NCBI GenBank assembly: GCA_905182985.1
Contig: CAJJDN010000001.1
Location: forward strand, 938,254-1,002,253
Reading direction: 5' to 3'
Source of the DNA: Paramecium sonneborni
Lineage: Eukaryota > Ciliophora > Oligohymenophorea > Peniculida > Parameciidae
Length of the DNA stretch: 64,000 nt
The translations under genes and the position numbers were made by a program. Shown piece after piece: positions 1 to 11,635 of this stretch. The notes beneath the pieces were generated by a model. That model saw nothing but the letters and a program-made list of their open reading frames with translations. It ran no database searches and was not told the origin of the DNA. Within the stretch, counting starts at the first letter, position 1. The number at the start of each line of letters is the position of its first letter.

Positions 1-1934
1 ATTTTTATTTTCTTATTATATAATTTCTATATCTTTATTCTAATATTATTTTAGTTATGTTTTAAAATCATCTATTAATAGAAAAGAGTTTTCTTTATAT
101 AGACTAAATTCTTTCGATAAAATAGCATAATTTAGTTCTAATTTTTCTCTTAAAATAAGTTCCTATTTATACTAAGATTAAATTATTTACAATTAATCTT
201 TTGTTTCTTGTAAAATTTTTTATGTATCTTGAAATTAAATCTTAATTTTTTCAATTTCTAAACTTGAATTTTACTCTTTTTATTTCAATTAATTAATTTC
301 TATTTCATATAAATCATTTTTTTTTTTATAATTGAGAGCTTTTTAAGTAAGATTTAGAATTTCTATTTGTTTTTCTTCAATTTGCTATATTTCATTTTAT
401 TTATCCACTAAAGTATAAAAATTTTATTTTTCTTATATTAATTATTCTGTTATTAATTTTTTTTCTTCTAATTAATCTTAAAGAATTTTAAATTTGGTTT
501 AATAATCTTAAATCTAAGATTCATAATACAATTTTTGGGATTCAAGTTTATTTTCAAATCTTGCAATTTCAAATTGATTATTTTCTTTGATTGATTCACA
601 TATTTTAATCTCTTCAACTTACTTTTGAAATTGAAATAAAAGTTATTCATTTTTTTCAATAATATTAAGCTTCTCTTATTCTAGCATTATTGTTTTATTA
701 ATTTATTATTAAATTTCTTCTTTTTAAAGATTAATTTCTTTTTTAAGTTCTTACAATTCTTATATGTATTAATTATTAGAGAAATTAGAAGATTAATATT
801 TTGGAGATTAGACAAAAATCTTATCAATTTTTTAATTTTTTTAAGTTGTTTCATCTAAACCTATTTATTAAGTTATTTTAGACAAAGAATTTCTGTGAAT
901 TTAATTTCTTTCTTTCTGTTGATCATTTGCAGTCAATTTCGATTACATCTCATAGAATTTTTTAGTTTTAAAATTCGATTTTATATTATTGTCCTCTTAT
1001 TTTTCGTTAGCAATATCATCAGATAAAGCAAATTTTAATTATGGTTGGCTGTAATTATTATAATGGGGAGAACTATTTTCTTTTGTCAAACCTTTAGATG
1101 GAACTTAGAATAATTTATCTTTGATATTAGGCCTATAATAAATTTAGTTAGAATCTCCATCTTAAGAGTAAACTAAAGAAATTTTATTCAAAGAAGATTA
1201 TTTTTATTCATTCTCCTATAAAGTTATACTTTTCGATGTTTGTTAACTTGTTTATGATTTGGAAATCAAATTATAGGATTATCCAATTTGACTAATTGTT
1301 GATTGTTGTTTTATTTAAAGTAAAGGTATATTTTAGCAATGAGTTGTTTACTATTCCAAAATTAATTGAAGTTATATTATCTAGTTTTGCAATTATAGTT
1401 TTTCTTTTAAATGTTGCTACTCCATAATTTCTTTTTATAAAATTAGTTTATCATTTTTCATTTTTTCAGAATGTGATAAATTTCTACTATGATTTTTAAT
1501 TCTTATATCCGTTAAGGCTTCTTCTTATATTTCTAAAACCTTTTTAAGTCTAAAACTAATGAAAAATGAGTACTTTGAGATTTCGTTTTTAGCAATAGTT
1601 AGTTCTCCTTTAACTTTATCAGCAGATTCAGTTTATCGTCTAACTTATTCCTTTAATTTTTTGTTTTCTTCAATTAAATTGTTATGTTTGAGTTTTGGAG
1701 AGGAATCCTATTCAAGATGTTAGATTCTTGTTTCCAATTCTATTAACTATTATTATTCATTTCTTAATTATTAAGGAGAGTCTTTAGTGAAAATTTAGGA
1801 ATGTTACAAATTTGATCCTAAAATTTATTCATTTTCTGTCTACCTCTTTCGACTATCACTGGTGTAGTTATAACTGGCATTAGAGTTGGAGGTTATGATC
1901 TAGAAACTTATAATGAATTAACAGCTGTTTTCAT
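1..1934 (-). CDS. Coiled-coil protein, 3' end outside window
   Basis: Reading from the ATG at 1934 with TAA/TAG as Gln, the frame stays open to the left window edge after removal of one 26-nt intron (1782-1807, GT...AG). About 636 residues are visible and no TGA is reached, so the C-terminus is missing. The first ~60 residues are low-complexity and proline/serine containing. The rest is dominated by Glu, Lys, Gln, Asn, Leu and Ile in heptad-like order, typical of long coiled coils. No catalytic motif is visible. Such proteins in ciliates are often cytoskeletal or basal-body components, but that is inference. The family is not recognised. Confidence 0.72.
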
Positions 1935-2092
1935 TTTAACTATGATTATTATTTTTTTAAAGTTAACCAAAAATTATATAATCTGACTATAAATATTTGT
2001 TTATCTATTGAAATACTAGATATTAAATAATAATGTAGTTATTAAGTTTAACTTATAATGATATTGATAATATACTCATAATTTAATTATAT

Positions 2093-2838
2093 TCATTTTT
2101 CTTGAGTTTTTTTTAATTCACTCACATAGACAGCTTCACAAGCATCCAAATAAGTATTTACTAAAGTTTTATATTTAACAAATATGTGATATTTAGCTAA
2201 TTCATACTAAAATAACCCAATTGCTCCTCCTACACATGCGCCATATAATAATAATGGTGGTTTCGCCATTTTTGATAGTCTGGTATAAAAGAGAGCATTA
2301 CCTTCTGGAGACTGATAAATTATTTTAGTGATTACTTCTAGAGGATTTCTAAAGAATATCGGAAAACTCAAAAATCTTGTGGATGCAAGGATAATAGCAG
2401 AAATGGCAAATGTTGCTGCAGGGTATGTGAAAACCAGACGATATTTATCATTCAGAAATTCGATATCTAAAGATATAATTAGTAACACACACCTTCTGGA
2501 GAAATTTGATATTGAGTTTCTGTCTCCATTAATAATTAATAAACAAAAAGAGTCACAACTTTTGAACAAACTAATTGTCAGCGTCGAATACCAATCAGTT
2601 TTATTTCATTATCTCTTTCTTCCTCTTCATTCTCTTCATAAATACTCCACATGCGAGAAGCTTCTAAATATCTAGATGATCTTGGTGAACTATTTCTTGG
2701 AGAACCTTATCGATGAGACTCTACATATTTTTTTATTTCATGGACCATATATAATTGTTTTCCCTTTACAGATGAACGATAAATGGCCTGCAGTTAAAAC
2801 ATCAATTCAGATTAAGATTCAAGTACCATAACTAACAT
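2093..2838 (-). CDS. Small membrane protein, copy A of exact duplication
   Basis: Start at the ATG at 2838 (a second in-frame ATG lies at 2829); TGA at 2093-2095. Two introns, 2571-2591 (21 nt) and 2467-2492 (26 nt), join three exons into 232 codons, an exact multiple of three. The first ~75 residues are hydrophilic with a Ser/Arg stretch and an acidic EENEEEE segment. The second half has two hydrophobic segments, around VFTYPAATFAISAIILA and PPLLLYGACVGGAIGLF, with a charged C-terminal tail. It is probably a two-pass membrane protein of unknown function. Both strands give ORFs here, but only the minus strand continues through introns to a TGA and gives coherent membrane segments. Confidence 0.7.
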
Positions 2839-3209
2839 TAAAAATTCATTTACATTTCAATTCATCCTTCTCTTATTTATTAATAAGATCCTATTAAAAT
2901 AGTAATGATATGATTTTGAACATATCGTAATAAAAATGGGATTATTGCATATATATTTATAATAATTTTGTATATCATATATTCAAAAAATCCCTTACAA
3001 TATAAGATTCGATAAGAATTCGTTCTTATTTGTCAAACTAGGCCAAAGATCTAATTTTAATTAATTTTTATCAATTATGAGAATGATTTTTTAGAAGGTC
3101 CAAAATTTTTCCTCAAAATTAAATCATAATTTAATAGAATAAATGGCACGTTTTTAAGGTGAATGCATTTATTTTATTTGCATTTAAAATAATATATCTT
3201 TAGAAGAAC
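2094..3209. repeat. 1116-bp direct duplication, copy A
   Basis: This stretch reappears base for base at 3211-4326, separated by a single N at 3210. It contains the small membrane-protein gene and its 371-bp upstream non-coding region (2839-3209), in which I see no further gene, only A+T-rich sequence. The break is at the ends of the two copies and not at gene borders. A perfect copy with one N at the joint looks like two overlapping contigs that were abutted instead of merged. Confidence 0.9.
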
Positions 3210-3955
3210 NCATTTTTCTTGAGTTTTTTTTAATTCACTCACATAGACAGCTTCACAAGCATCCAAATAAGTATTTACTAAAGTTTTATATTTAACAAAT
3301 ATGTGATATTTAGCTAATTCATACTAAAATAACCCAATTGCTCCTCCTACACATGCGCCATATAATAATAATGGTGGTTTCGCCATTTTTGATAGTCTGG
3401 TATAAAAGAGAGCATTACCTTCTGGAGACTGATAAATTATTTTAGTGATTACTTCTAGAGGATTTCTAAAGAATATCGGAAAACTCAAAAATCTTGTGGA
3501 TGCAAGGATAATAGCAGAAATGGCAAATGTTGCTGCAGGGTATGTGAAAACCAGACGATATTTATCATTCAGAAATTCGATATCTAAAGATATAATTAGT
3601 AACACACACCTTCTGGAGAAATTTGATATTGAGTTTCTGTCTCCATTAATAATTAATAAACAAAAAGAGTCACAACTTTTGAACAAACTAATTGTCAGCG
3701 TCGAATACCAATCAGTTTTATTTCATTATCTCTTTCTTCCTCTTCATTCTCTTCATAAATACTCCACATGCGAGAAGCTTCTAAATATCTAGATGATCTT
3801 GGTGAACTATTTCTTGGAGAACCTTATCGATGAGACTCTACATATTTTTTTATTTCATGGACCATATATAATTGTTTTCCCTTTACAGATGAACGATAAA
3901 TGGCCTGCAGTTAAAACATCAATTCAGATTAAGATTCAAGTACCATAACTAACAT
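3210..3955 (-). CDS. Small membrane protein, copy B of exact duplication
   Basis: Same three-exon gene as 2093-2838, shifted by 1117 bp, with identical introns and predicted protein. The stop codon is incomplete because its first plus-strand base is the N at 3210. If the duplication is an assembly artefact, only one of the two genes exists. Which copy is kept does not change the protein. Function unknown; two hydrophobic segments in the second half. Confidence 0.55.
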
Positions 3956-4326
3956 TAAAAATTCATTTACATTTCAATTCATCCTTCTCTTATTTATTAA
4001 TAAGATCCTATTAAAATAGTAATGATATGATTTTGAACATATCGTAATAAAAATGGGATTATTGCATATATATTTATAATAATTTTGTATATCATATATT
4101 CAAAAAATCCCTTACAATATAAGATTCGATAAGAATTCGTTCTTATTTGTCAAACTAGGCCAAAGATCTAATTTTAATTAATTTTTATCAATTATGAGAA
4201 TGATTTTTTAGAAGGTCCAAAATTTTTCCTCAAAATTAAATCATAATTTAATAGAATAAATGGCACGTTTTTAAGGTGAATGCATTTATTTTATTTGCAT
4301 TTAAAATAATATATCTTTAGAAGAAC
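3211..4326. repeat. 1116-bp direct duplication, copy B
   Basis: Identical to 2094-3209 in my comparison, offset 1117 bp. The copy starts one base inside the stop codon of its gene, so the N at 3210 stands exactly where the first base of the complementary TCA should be. To the right of 4326 the sequence is unique and runs into the DUSP-domain gene. The span 3956-4393 is non-coding and holds only A+T-rich sequence. Confidence 0.9.
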
Positions 4327-4393
4327 ATATTGATTATTTTAGTTTAAAATTATAACGATTCAAAGTGAAAGTGTTTTTAATAAATATATTATT

Positions 4394-5992
4394 TCAATTT
4401 TCTTTGATCAAGATTTCTGGACCACTGCTAAAGTACAATGTAGAAATAAATTTCCAAACAAATTTATTTACCAAAATAAAATCTTTGTCTATTTGCAGAT
4501 TATCTTTTAATTAATTATCTTATAAATTATTTATTACTACTTATTGAAGACTTTTAGAGTTTTTAAGTAAGACATTATTATTAATATAAAATATTCCATA
4601 TTTGTTTTTGTCAGTAAGTCTTTAAAAATATTTTTATAAGTCTCTGCTGTTAACTAAATTACATTTTGATAATTCGTTTATTGACATAAGTTCTTAAACA
4701 TATTATAGCTCTACTTAACAAACATCTAGATGTTATTTATGATTTCTGATATAATCAATTGTTTCTTAAACTTTTTTTTTTAAATCTTGTTCATCCTGAA
4801 AATTTTTAGAAACAACAATATTATCCATTTTATACATAGTTTAAGAATCTAGTAGCAATTTGTTAATTGTTTGCAATTAAGCTATTAACTAATTTAGATA
4901 AAACTTAGAAAAGTTTTAGTTTTCTGATGTTTTTTTGCTGAAATATAACAATTTCTTCTCTTATTCCTAAACAGCAGTTTAATTGAATTGATATAATTGT
5001 TCTGCAAATTTAAATTCTATCCATTTTAATTAATTTTTTATATGATCCATTTCATTGATAAATTCTTTCCAAAGAGGATGATTAATTGTTTTTTCATCCA
5101 AATATTTTTATATTTATAATTACTCTCTATCTTATTTTTATATGGGGCTTTTTTGAAGTTCTTTTTTTTCAGATACTCCTTTATTAATAATTTGATTAAC
5201 TTAAGGTGTTTCAGAAGTTAATTCTTTGTTATCGTTCTTTAGTTTGTTGTACAAGTTATGATATTTTTCAATCTAAGCTTCTAAAAATTCAATCTTCTTT
5301 TTTTATTCATCAATTTCCATTATGTAATTTTAGTTTTGTTTTTAAAATTATTACTCAATATCTTCTTATTTTAAGGACAATGAATTTTTTGAATTAATTG
5401 TTTAAATTTGTTTTGGTGGATTTAAGGTTCTAATATCAGTCTATTCAGAGGATGGATTTAATTCTTTCTCAAGTATTTTTTAATTAATTAGTAAACTTGA
5501 TTTTTATAGTATTAAAGCATATTTATTGATTTAATTTGACCATTACTCATTAACTCTAGGTTAAAATTAATCACCTTATTTGACTATATATAAGCCTAAT
5601 TTAGAAGCTATTTATTTTAAATCCTCAGTATTAAATTGAGCAGCTTCTTTAATTTGGTTTAGCCAATTAATTAGAGAATCAGAGCTCTTGTTCATAGATT
5701 ATACTAATATTTCCATGTTATCTAACATTTTATTGACTTAATTTTTAAATTGATTTAAGGTATGCAAAAAGTCAATCTTTAATTGTTATTTCATATCATC
5801 ATCACTGTTGCCATTATGCAATTTTTCAAGAAGTTCTTCCGCTAATTCAAAATCTATAAAATTTCCACCCATACATGAAGAGCATCCTATTCTCTATTCC
5901 AATTAACAATTCTAACCAATATTTAAATATTTGATGGGTTTTTTGTGCATAGGACATAATATAGATTATATTTTATCTGCTATCCGAAACAT
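4394..5992 (-). CDS. DUSP-domain protein with N-terminal Cys/His cluster
   Basis: An intronless 533-codon frame from the ATG at 5992 to the TGA at 4394-4396. The N-terminus carries a Cys/His cluster (CPMHKKPIKY then CSSCM) like the degenerate B-box zinc fingers common in ciliate proteins. The middle is coiled coil. The last ~85 residues resemble a DUSP domain: an NNVLLKNS-like start, a helix, then KDFILVNKFVWKFI and SGPEI at the end, matching the usual pattern of a conserved Trp before a GPEI-type motif. DUSP domains normally sit in ubiquitin-specific proteases, but no UCH catalytic Cys or His box is visible here. It may act as a ubiquitin-pathway adaptor, which is inference. Confidence 0.72.
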
Positions 5993-6149
5993 TTTCTTAA
6001 TAAATTCAATAATAATGAATTGAATTCTGAAAAGTATTAAAGTAATTTTTTATTATATACGTTAAATCAACTATAACTTTTGATGCAAGATCTTAAATTG
6101 TTTTTTAAATGAGTATAATATTAAATAATATGGCATTTATTATTCATAA

Positions 6150-8999
6150 TCAGCTTAGTAATTCAGCTTCCAATCTTTTCTATTCTCCAAATGGTATTGC
6201 ATTATCATCAACTGATAAAGTAGACATATGACATGGTAGATCAACTTATTCATCATATTTTATAGCTTCTTAAGTGACTTGATCATGCATTTGACGTAAT
6301 ATTAAAGCTGCACTTTTTCCAGTCATATCACAAGGTCTAACACAATGCTTAATAGCATTAGCAGCATAAGATCCTTCCTCCATACAAAGAATACAACTTA
6401 ATAATAGTAAATATAATAAATACCCTCTTGGTAAAGGAACAGCAAAAGCACCATTACAAAATCCATAAAATTGACTTCCAAAAGATAATCTACAATCAGA
6501 AAAAACTCTTATTGTAAAAATTGGTTATTTAAATCTAACTGCATCATCAAAATGTTATGCTAATCCTTCTTTTCCGTCATGATACACATTACAAGCTATA
6601 GAATTAATAAATTTTTTAGGAACAACATTATCATTTTCTAATTTAGTTATAAGATTTCTCATCCATAATGGAGGGGATGATACATCTCTTCTAACACCAG
6701 CAGCTACCATAGAATGAGGTTCTGCCAATTAACATTTAGTCCACATATATCTATATCCAAAAAAGAATTTGGTTCTACGTACACTTGAATGATGATTTGA
6801 TTAAGCATGGGATATTTAAGCAGTCATGGGTAGATAGTGACCTATTAAATTTAATTTTATTTAATATTACCATCAAATCCTTTCAATTCCATTTCATAAA
6901 TATCTTTTTCCATTTATAATAATTCTTCATTTGTAAAATAACCAACATATGCATGTGCTCCTACTTAGTATTCTGGGAACATTGGTAAAAATGATTTAAA
7001 ATTGCATGGACAATTGTTAGGTTCAAAAAAAAAATCTAATCTAAATTTATATAGATTAATATTTATTACCTATCTACTAATCTATCTCCTAATTTAACTT
7101 TAGTAACTTTAGTAATTAAATCAAAGGCAAAACTATCTCTTGTAGTTATACAATATAATGGTTATTTGAGAAAACTTAATTCCTTCATTTTAATGATATC
7201 AAGAGAAATAGGTTAGTATTTTTTGGTTAATTTATATGTTGATAAATTTTTGAAGTTTTCAGGAGAATAAGTTGATGTCCAATTTATTGATTTTTTATTT
7301 AACTTCATCTAAACATTCTCTGTTGGGATTTCATAAATTTTATTGCTTCTTCTTATAATATATTCTTAACCTTTTTCATTTGCTTTAAATCTTTTATTCA
7401 TCATTTTTATGAGATATGAACTAGTTACATGATGTTCAACTCTCTTAATAAAAGCATTAAGCAAATCCTTATTATGATCATTGGCTGTTTTCCATTTCTC
7501 TTCAGTTACGTACATTTCCATTCTGATACTACAGGTGTTGATATTATGATTTCCATCTTCTTTAACTAGATAATTTATCAATTATTCACTGGCTCCGCCA
7601 TCTTTTCTAACATCTGTAGATGATAAGATTTTTGCTCTCTTCTTCTTTTTTGTTTAATTTACATTATTTGGACTTTATTATTAGGTTTATGGTGCTTGAG
7701 TTTGAGATCTAGCTTCTAAAACATAATTCTCTTATTGTTAAATTATATTTGTAAATTCTTAAAACAAACTTTAGGCAGTTGAATTACTATTTATTGGAAC
7801 TTTTGGTACTGATATTACAAATTTAGTTTATATATCCTCTCTTTATGTTTCTGTACAGACTGAAGAATTATCACTTACTTCATTCCACAATCCAACACTT
7901 TTCAAAAATGCTTTTCTACCAGATACACTTTTTTTAAATAATAAACAAATTGAAATTTCTGACTCACATATAAAGTTCACTAATTATTGTTTAATATCTT
8001 CCTATTCATCCAATTATATTGGCCTTAATAATTAATTTCTATTAATTATATTTAATTTTTTACTCATCATAGTTATAGTGAATAACTAAACATAAAGCAT
8101 CTTAAAATAGCATCCATAAATTTAAGAATTTTCTAGCTATCATAACTCTTTCTCTTGAAATTTTATTTCTAAGGTGAGGAAATAATAAATATTCTCTTAG
8201 TGCAGTTTCATCTTAAGAATTAAAAAGCGTAAAGACGATCAAATTTTTTCCATTCAAAAGATTATAAAATAAGTTATCAAAGGCTTCATCATAACCATTT
8301 ATAGATTAACAACCTGATGAACATTAATAAACAAGTGGAGGTAGTCTTTATAAATTTAATCAGTACTTTTTAAAAATATGATTAACATCTTTTTATTCAC
8401 TTTCACTTTTTTTTACATATGATACTCCACATGTTCTTTTCAAATTCAAATTAGCTTAAGATTATTTTTGTCTAATGAAGTGTTATTTTTTTGTATAATC
8501 TTCTGGATCCTTATGTTTATTTTAAATCTCAAGTGGAGCATATCCTGATTGATAGTTGAGTTTATAGCCTCCTTATTTAAAGTTTTTATCCCTTTCCTTA
8601 TAATCCATACAATTAGGAATGGCTTAGAACAACTACTCAATAGATGGTTTTCCTTTCAAATTTAATTTTTCTAAAGAATAAGCAGCAGGCCTAGATGGAA
8701 CATCAATTAGTATTTTTTGATTTGTATTAGTGACAACTTCGAGCTTTTCAAAGGTTTCATTGTGTTTAAGAATTTATTCTGGAAAAGGTGTTTTAAAAAG
8801 ACTCTCAAAATCTAAAGAAGGAGGAACAACTTATTCAGAAGTGATCCAAAAGGTAGGATTGACATCAAAATTGTTAATAATACGTTTCTTAACTATAGTT
8901 TCTTCATCTGATGATTTTGCTGGATGAACAATTTCGATGAAGGTTCCCTTTTTCTGTAACTTAAGCTTTAGGCAATCTATATATATTAAGAATAGACAT
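6150..8999 (-). CDS. AlkB-like 2-oxoglutarate/Fe(II) dioxygenase, large fusion protein
   Basis: Seven exons joined by introns of 22, 21, 25, 29, 29 and 27 nt (8909-8930, 8346-8366, 8039-8063, 7041-7069, 6842-6870, 6397-6423) give exactly 899 codons. The C-terminal third has the double-stranded beta-helix signature of AlkB-type dioxygenases: HFD (about residues 774-776), a Phe-rich strand with RVFSD, a distal His in HCVRP (about 834) and GKSAALILR. These would bind iron and 2-oxoglutarate. The substrate (nucleic acid or protein) cannot be told. The ~500-residue N-terminal part is unfamiliar; a Lys-rich segment (TKKKKRAK) could be a nuclear signal. An internal ATG at 8070 could start a shorter protein, but the 25-nt intron at 8039 joins both parts in frame, so I read one gene. 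Confidence 0.78.
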
Positions 9000-9295
9000 T
9001 CAAATATATGGGATTTTGCAAAAGGTTTGTGTTAGGGGGTGTGCCTAGATTAAAGTAATTGTAATTGAAAAGCAATTAATAAATTAATTAATTGTAATTC
9101 AGACACACTCCTTTCACAAACCTGAAAATAATGATGTTGTACCTCGCTTATTGTTGTGTCTCATTTGCATAATTAAAAAATTGTTATACAAAGGGTCTTT
9201 GATGTTGGCCCCTTTTTTAGCAGTATATTTGCAAGAACACCCCCCTTACGATTAAATAAGATTTGAGTCTTATATTTAATTAATATATAAAATAA
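9000..9295. other. Intergenic region with imperfect inverted repeat
   Basis: Between the start of the oxygenase gene and the stop of the lipase gene. It is less A+T rich than its surroundings. An imperfect inverted repeat of about 100 bp (9023-9123) has arms starting AGGTTTGTG on each strand, followed by a G-rich stretch (GGGGGTGTG against GGAGTGTG) and an A+T centre. A second small palindrome (AAAGGG...CCCCTTT) lies at about 9190-9220, and a C-run at 9239-9246. No coding frame is convincing. It may be promoter sequence, a small mobile-element relic or a structured RNA. Confidence 0.5.
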
Positions 9296-10095
9296 TCATA
9301 ATTTCTAGATGAGACGAAGTATGTCAGCTGCAAACTTATCTCTAACATCAAAGTGTGTATATCCGTTTTATTAATACTAATATTATGAATGATAGAATTA
9401 CTGATTCATCACTTCCAGGAACAATGCAAGTATTTTTTGAATTGACAATGCAATTGTATTTGATGATATCATCATTTGGAGACCAGAAAGAATATACTTT
9501 AGAACCTTCTCTATGAGTTTTAGAATTTAAAGCAGTAAGCATTTGTGATGATGGTGAGAATCCATTATAAGTACTACAAGTAGGTAATCCAGTTGCATAA
9601 GTGCAATCAACTAAACCATAATTAGCTCCAGCTAATCCAAAGAAAGCAGCAATAGAATTAGTAATTGGATCTCCGACAGTAAATTTACTAAACAAAGATT
9701 CTGAATAAGTTCCACCAATAATAGCTGCTCTAGCTAATGTGACTCCCATTGAATGACCAATTACAATAACTTTACTAGCTTTTGTATAAGCAAGAACACC
9801 TTCTATGAAACGTCTAGTAGTCATCACATATTTCTCAGAATGACTATTTTATGAAGCCAAATTAGGATTGGCAGGTCCTAAAAATTATTATTATAAAATC
9901 TACCCCATGTTGTTACATACAAATCAGCTTTAGTGTATCCACCATAATTTTATAAATATTCAATAAGTTATGTGAATCCAGTCTACCAGCCAACTGTTCC
10001 ACCATTACCAACTCCAATATCAGAATTTCCATGAACAAATACAATTGGATATTTTGAAGGAGCAGTAGTTGGTCTAGTTTCAGCACCTCTAAGAA
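9258..10095. repeat. 838-bp near-identical duplication, copy A
   Basis: Matches 10450-11287 (offset 1192) with six substitutions that I can see. Five fall in exons and are all synonymous; one is in an intron. Copy A ends inside the first lipase intron, where the N gap begins. Confidence 0.88.
9296..10095 (-). CDS. Secreted lipase, copy A, 5' end lost in assembly gap
   Basis: The 3' part of a class 2-type triacylglycerol lipase gene, ending with TGA at 9296-9298 and cut at 10095 by the N run. It contains the VFVHG strand/oxyanion region, the nucleophile elbow VIGHSMG with the catalytic Ser, the acidic SPNDD region and, after a 25-nt intron, GYTHFDVRD with the probable catalytic His. The protein sequence is the same as that of the complete copy at 10488-11496; only synonymous changes are seen. 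The first exon with the signal peptide is missing. Confidence 0.75.
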
Positions 10096-10449
10096 NNNNN
10101 NNNNNNNNNNNNNNNNNNNNNNNNNNNNNNNNNNNNNNNNNNNNNNNNNNNNNNNNNNNNNNNNNNNNNNNNNNNNNNNNNNNNNNNNNNNNNNNNNNNN
10201 NNNNNNNNNNNNNNNNNNNNNNNNNNNNNNNNNNNNNNNNNNNNNNNNNNNNNNNNNNNNNNNNNNNNNNNNNNNNNNNNNNNNNNNNNNNNNNNNNNNN
10301 NNNNNNNNNNNNNNNNNNNNNNNNNNNNNNNNNNNNNNNNNNNNNNNNNNNNNNNNNNNNNNNNNNNNNNNNNNNNNNNNNNNNNNNNNNNNNNNNNNNN
10401 NNNNNNNNNNNNNNNNNNNNNNNNNNNNNNNNNNNNNNNNNNNNNNNNN
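10096..10449. other. Assembly gap (354 N)
   Basis: A run of N between the two lipase copies. Because the flanks on both sides are copies of each other, the gap size is probably not real sequence length but a scaffolding estimate between overlapping contigs. Confidence 0.95.
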
Positions 10450-11287
10450 AAGATTTGAGTCTTATATTTAATTAATATATAAAATAATCATAATTTCTAG
10501 ATGAGACGAAGTATGTCAGCTGCAAACTTATCTCTAACATCAAAGTGTGTATATCCGTTTTATTAATACTAATATTATGAATGATAGAATTACTGATTCA
10601 TCACTTCCAGGAACAATGCAAGTATTTTTTGAATTGACAATGCAATTGTATTTGATGATATCATCATTTGGAGACCAGAAAGAATATACTTTAGAACCTT
10701 CTCTATGAGTTTTAGAATTTAAAGCAGTAAGCATTTGTGATGATGGTGAGAATCCATTATAAGTACTACAAGTAGGTAATCCAGTTGCATAAGTGCAATC
10801 AACTAAACCATAATTAGCTCCAGCTAATCCAAAGAAAGCGGCAATAGAATTAGTGATTGGATCTCCAACAGTAAATTTACTAAACAAAGATTCTGAATAA
10901 GTTCCACCAATGATAGCTGCTCTAGCTAATGTGACTCCCATTGAATGACCAATTACAATAACTTTACTAGCTTTTGTATAAGCAAGAACACCTTCTATGA
11001 AACGTCTAGTAGTCATCACATATTTCTCAGAATGACTATTTTATGAAGCCAAATTAGGATTGGCAGGTCCTAAAAAATATTATTATAAAATCTACCCCAT
11101 GTTGTCACATACAAATCAGCTTTAGTGTATCCACCATAATTTTATAAATATTCAATAAGTTATGTGAATCCAGTCTACCAGCCAACTGTTCCACCATTAC
11201 CAACTCCAATATCAGAATTTCCATGAACAAATACAATTGGATATTTTGAAGGAGCAGTAGTTGGTCTAGTTTCAGCACCTCTAAGAA
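10450..11287. repeat. 838-bp near-identical duplication, copy B
   Basis: Second copy of 9258-10095. It begins directly after the N run with the sequence that lies just downstream of the lipase stop in copy A, and ends within the first intron of the lipase gene. To the right the sequence is unique and completes the lipase gene. Confidence 0.88.
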
Positions 11288-11496
11288 AATAATTGATTAT
11301 TTTATTACCCATATGTTGACCAAGTGATATCAGATCTAATGAAATCATATTTTGTATCAAAAGATTTTATGAAGGATGCAAAATCTGCAGTAAATCCATG
11401 ATCTATATTACTAACATTACTCTCATAATTCATATATGCTGTAGCACCCAAAACCATCAATACTCCAAATGTTAACAATAGTGTTTAAGTTGTCAT
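10488..11496 (-). CDS. Secreted class 2-type triacylglycerol lipase, complete copy
   Basis: ATG at 11496, TGA at 10488-10490; introns of 28 nt (11281-11308), 26 nt (11070-11095) and 25 nt (10569-10593) leave exactly 310 codons. The N-terminus (MTTQTLLLTFGVLMVLGATA) is a signal peptide, so the enzyme is probably secreted or sent to food vacuoles. Family features in order: YPIVFVHGNSD with the oxyanion region, GHSMG with the catalytic Ser, SPNDD as likely acid region, and THFDVRD with the probable catalytic His near the C-terminus. It should be an alpha/beta hydrolase that cleaves lipid esters. Substrate preference is not visible. The neighbouring partial copy is either an allele or a recent duplicate. 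Confidence 0.85.
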
Positions 11497-11635
11497 CAAA
11501 TTCAAATAAATATCTAATTACAGAACCAAGGTGTTTATTAATTTGCGAACAAAGATATTTCGTCATTAATTATTGCGTAATGTATAATTGGTTTGGCAAT
11601 CATATTTATTATAAAAATATTTTAATAAAAATCAT

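Noticed and set aside
2328..2675. Plus-strand ORF of 115 codons, repeated at 3445-3792.
   Set aside because: It is antisense to the spliced minus-strand membrane-protein gene and has no membrane or domain logic of its own.
8065..8070. A separate gene starting at the ATG pair at 8067-8070.
   Set aside because: The 25-nt intron 8039-8063 joins the upstream frame to this one exactly, so a single longer gene is simpler.
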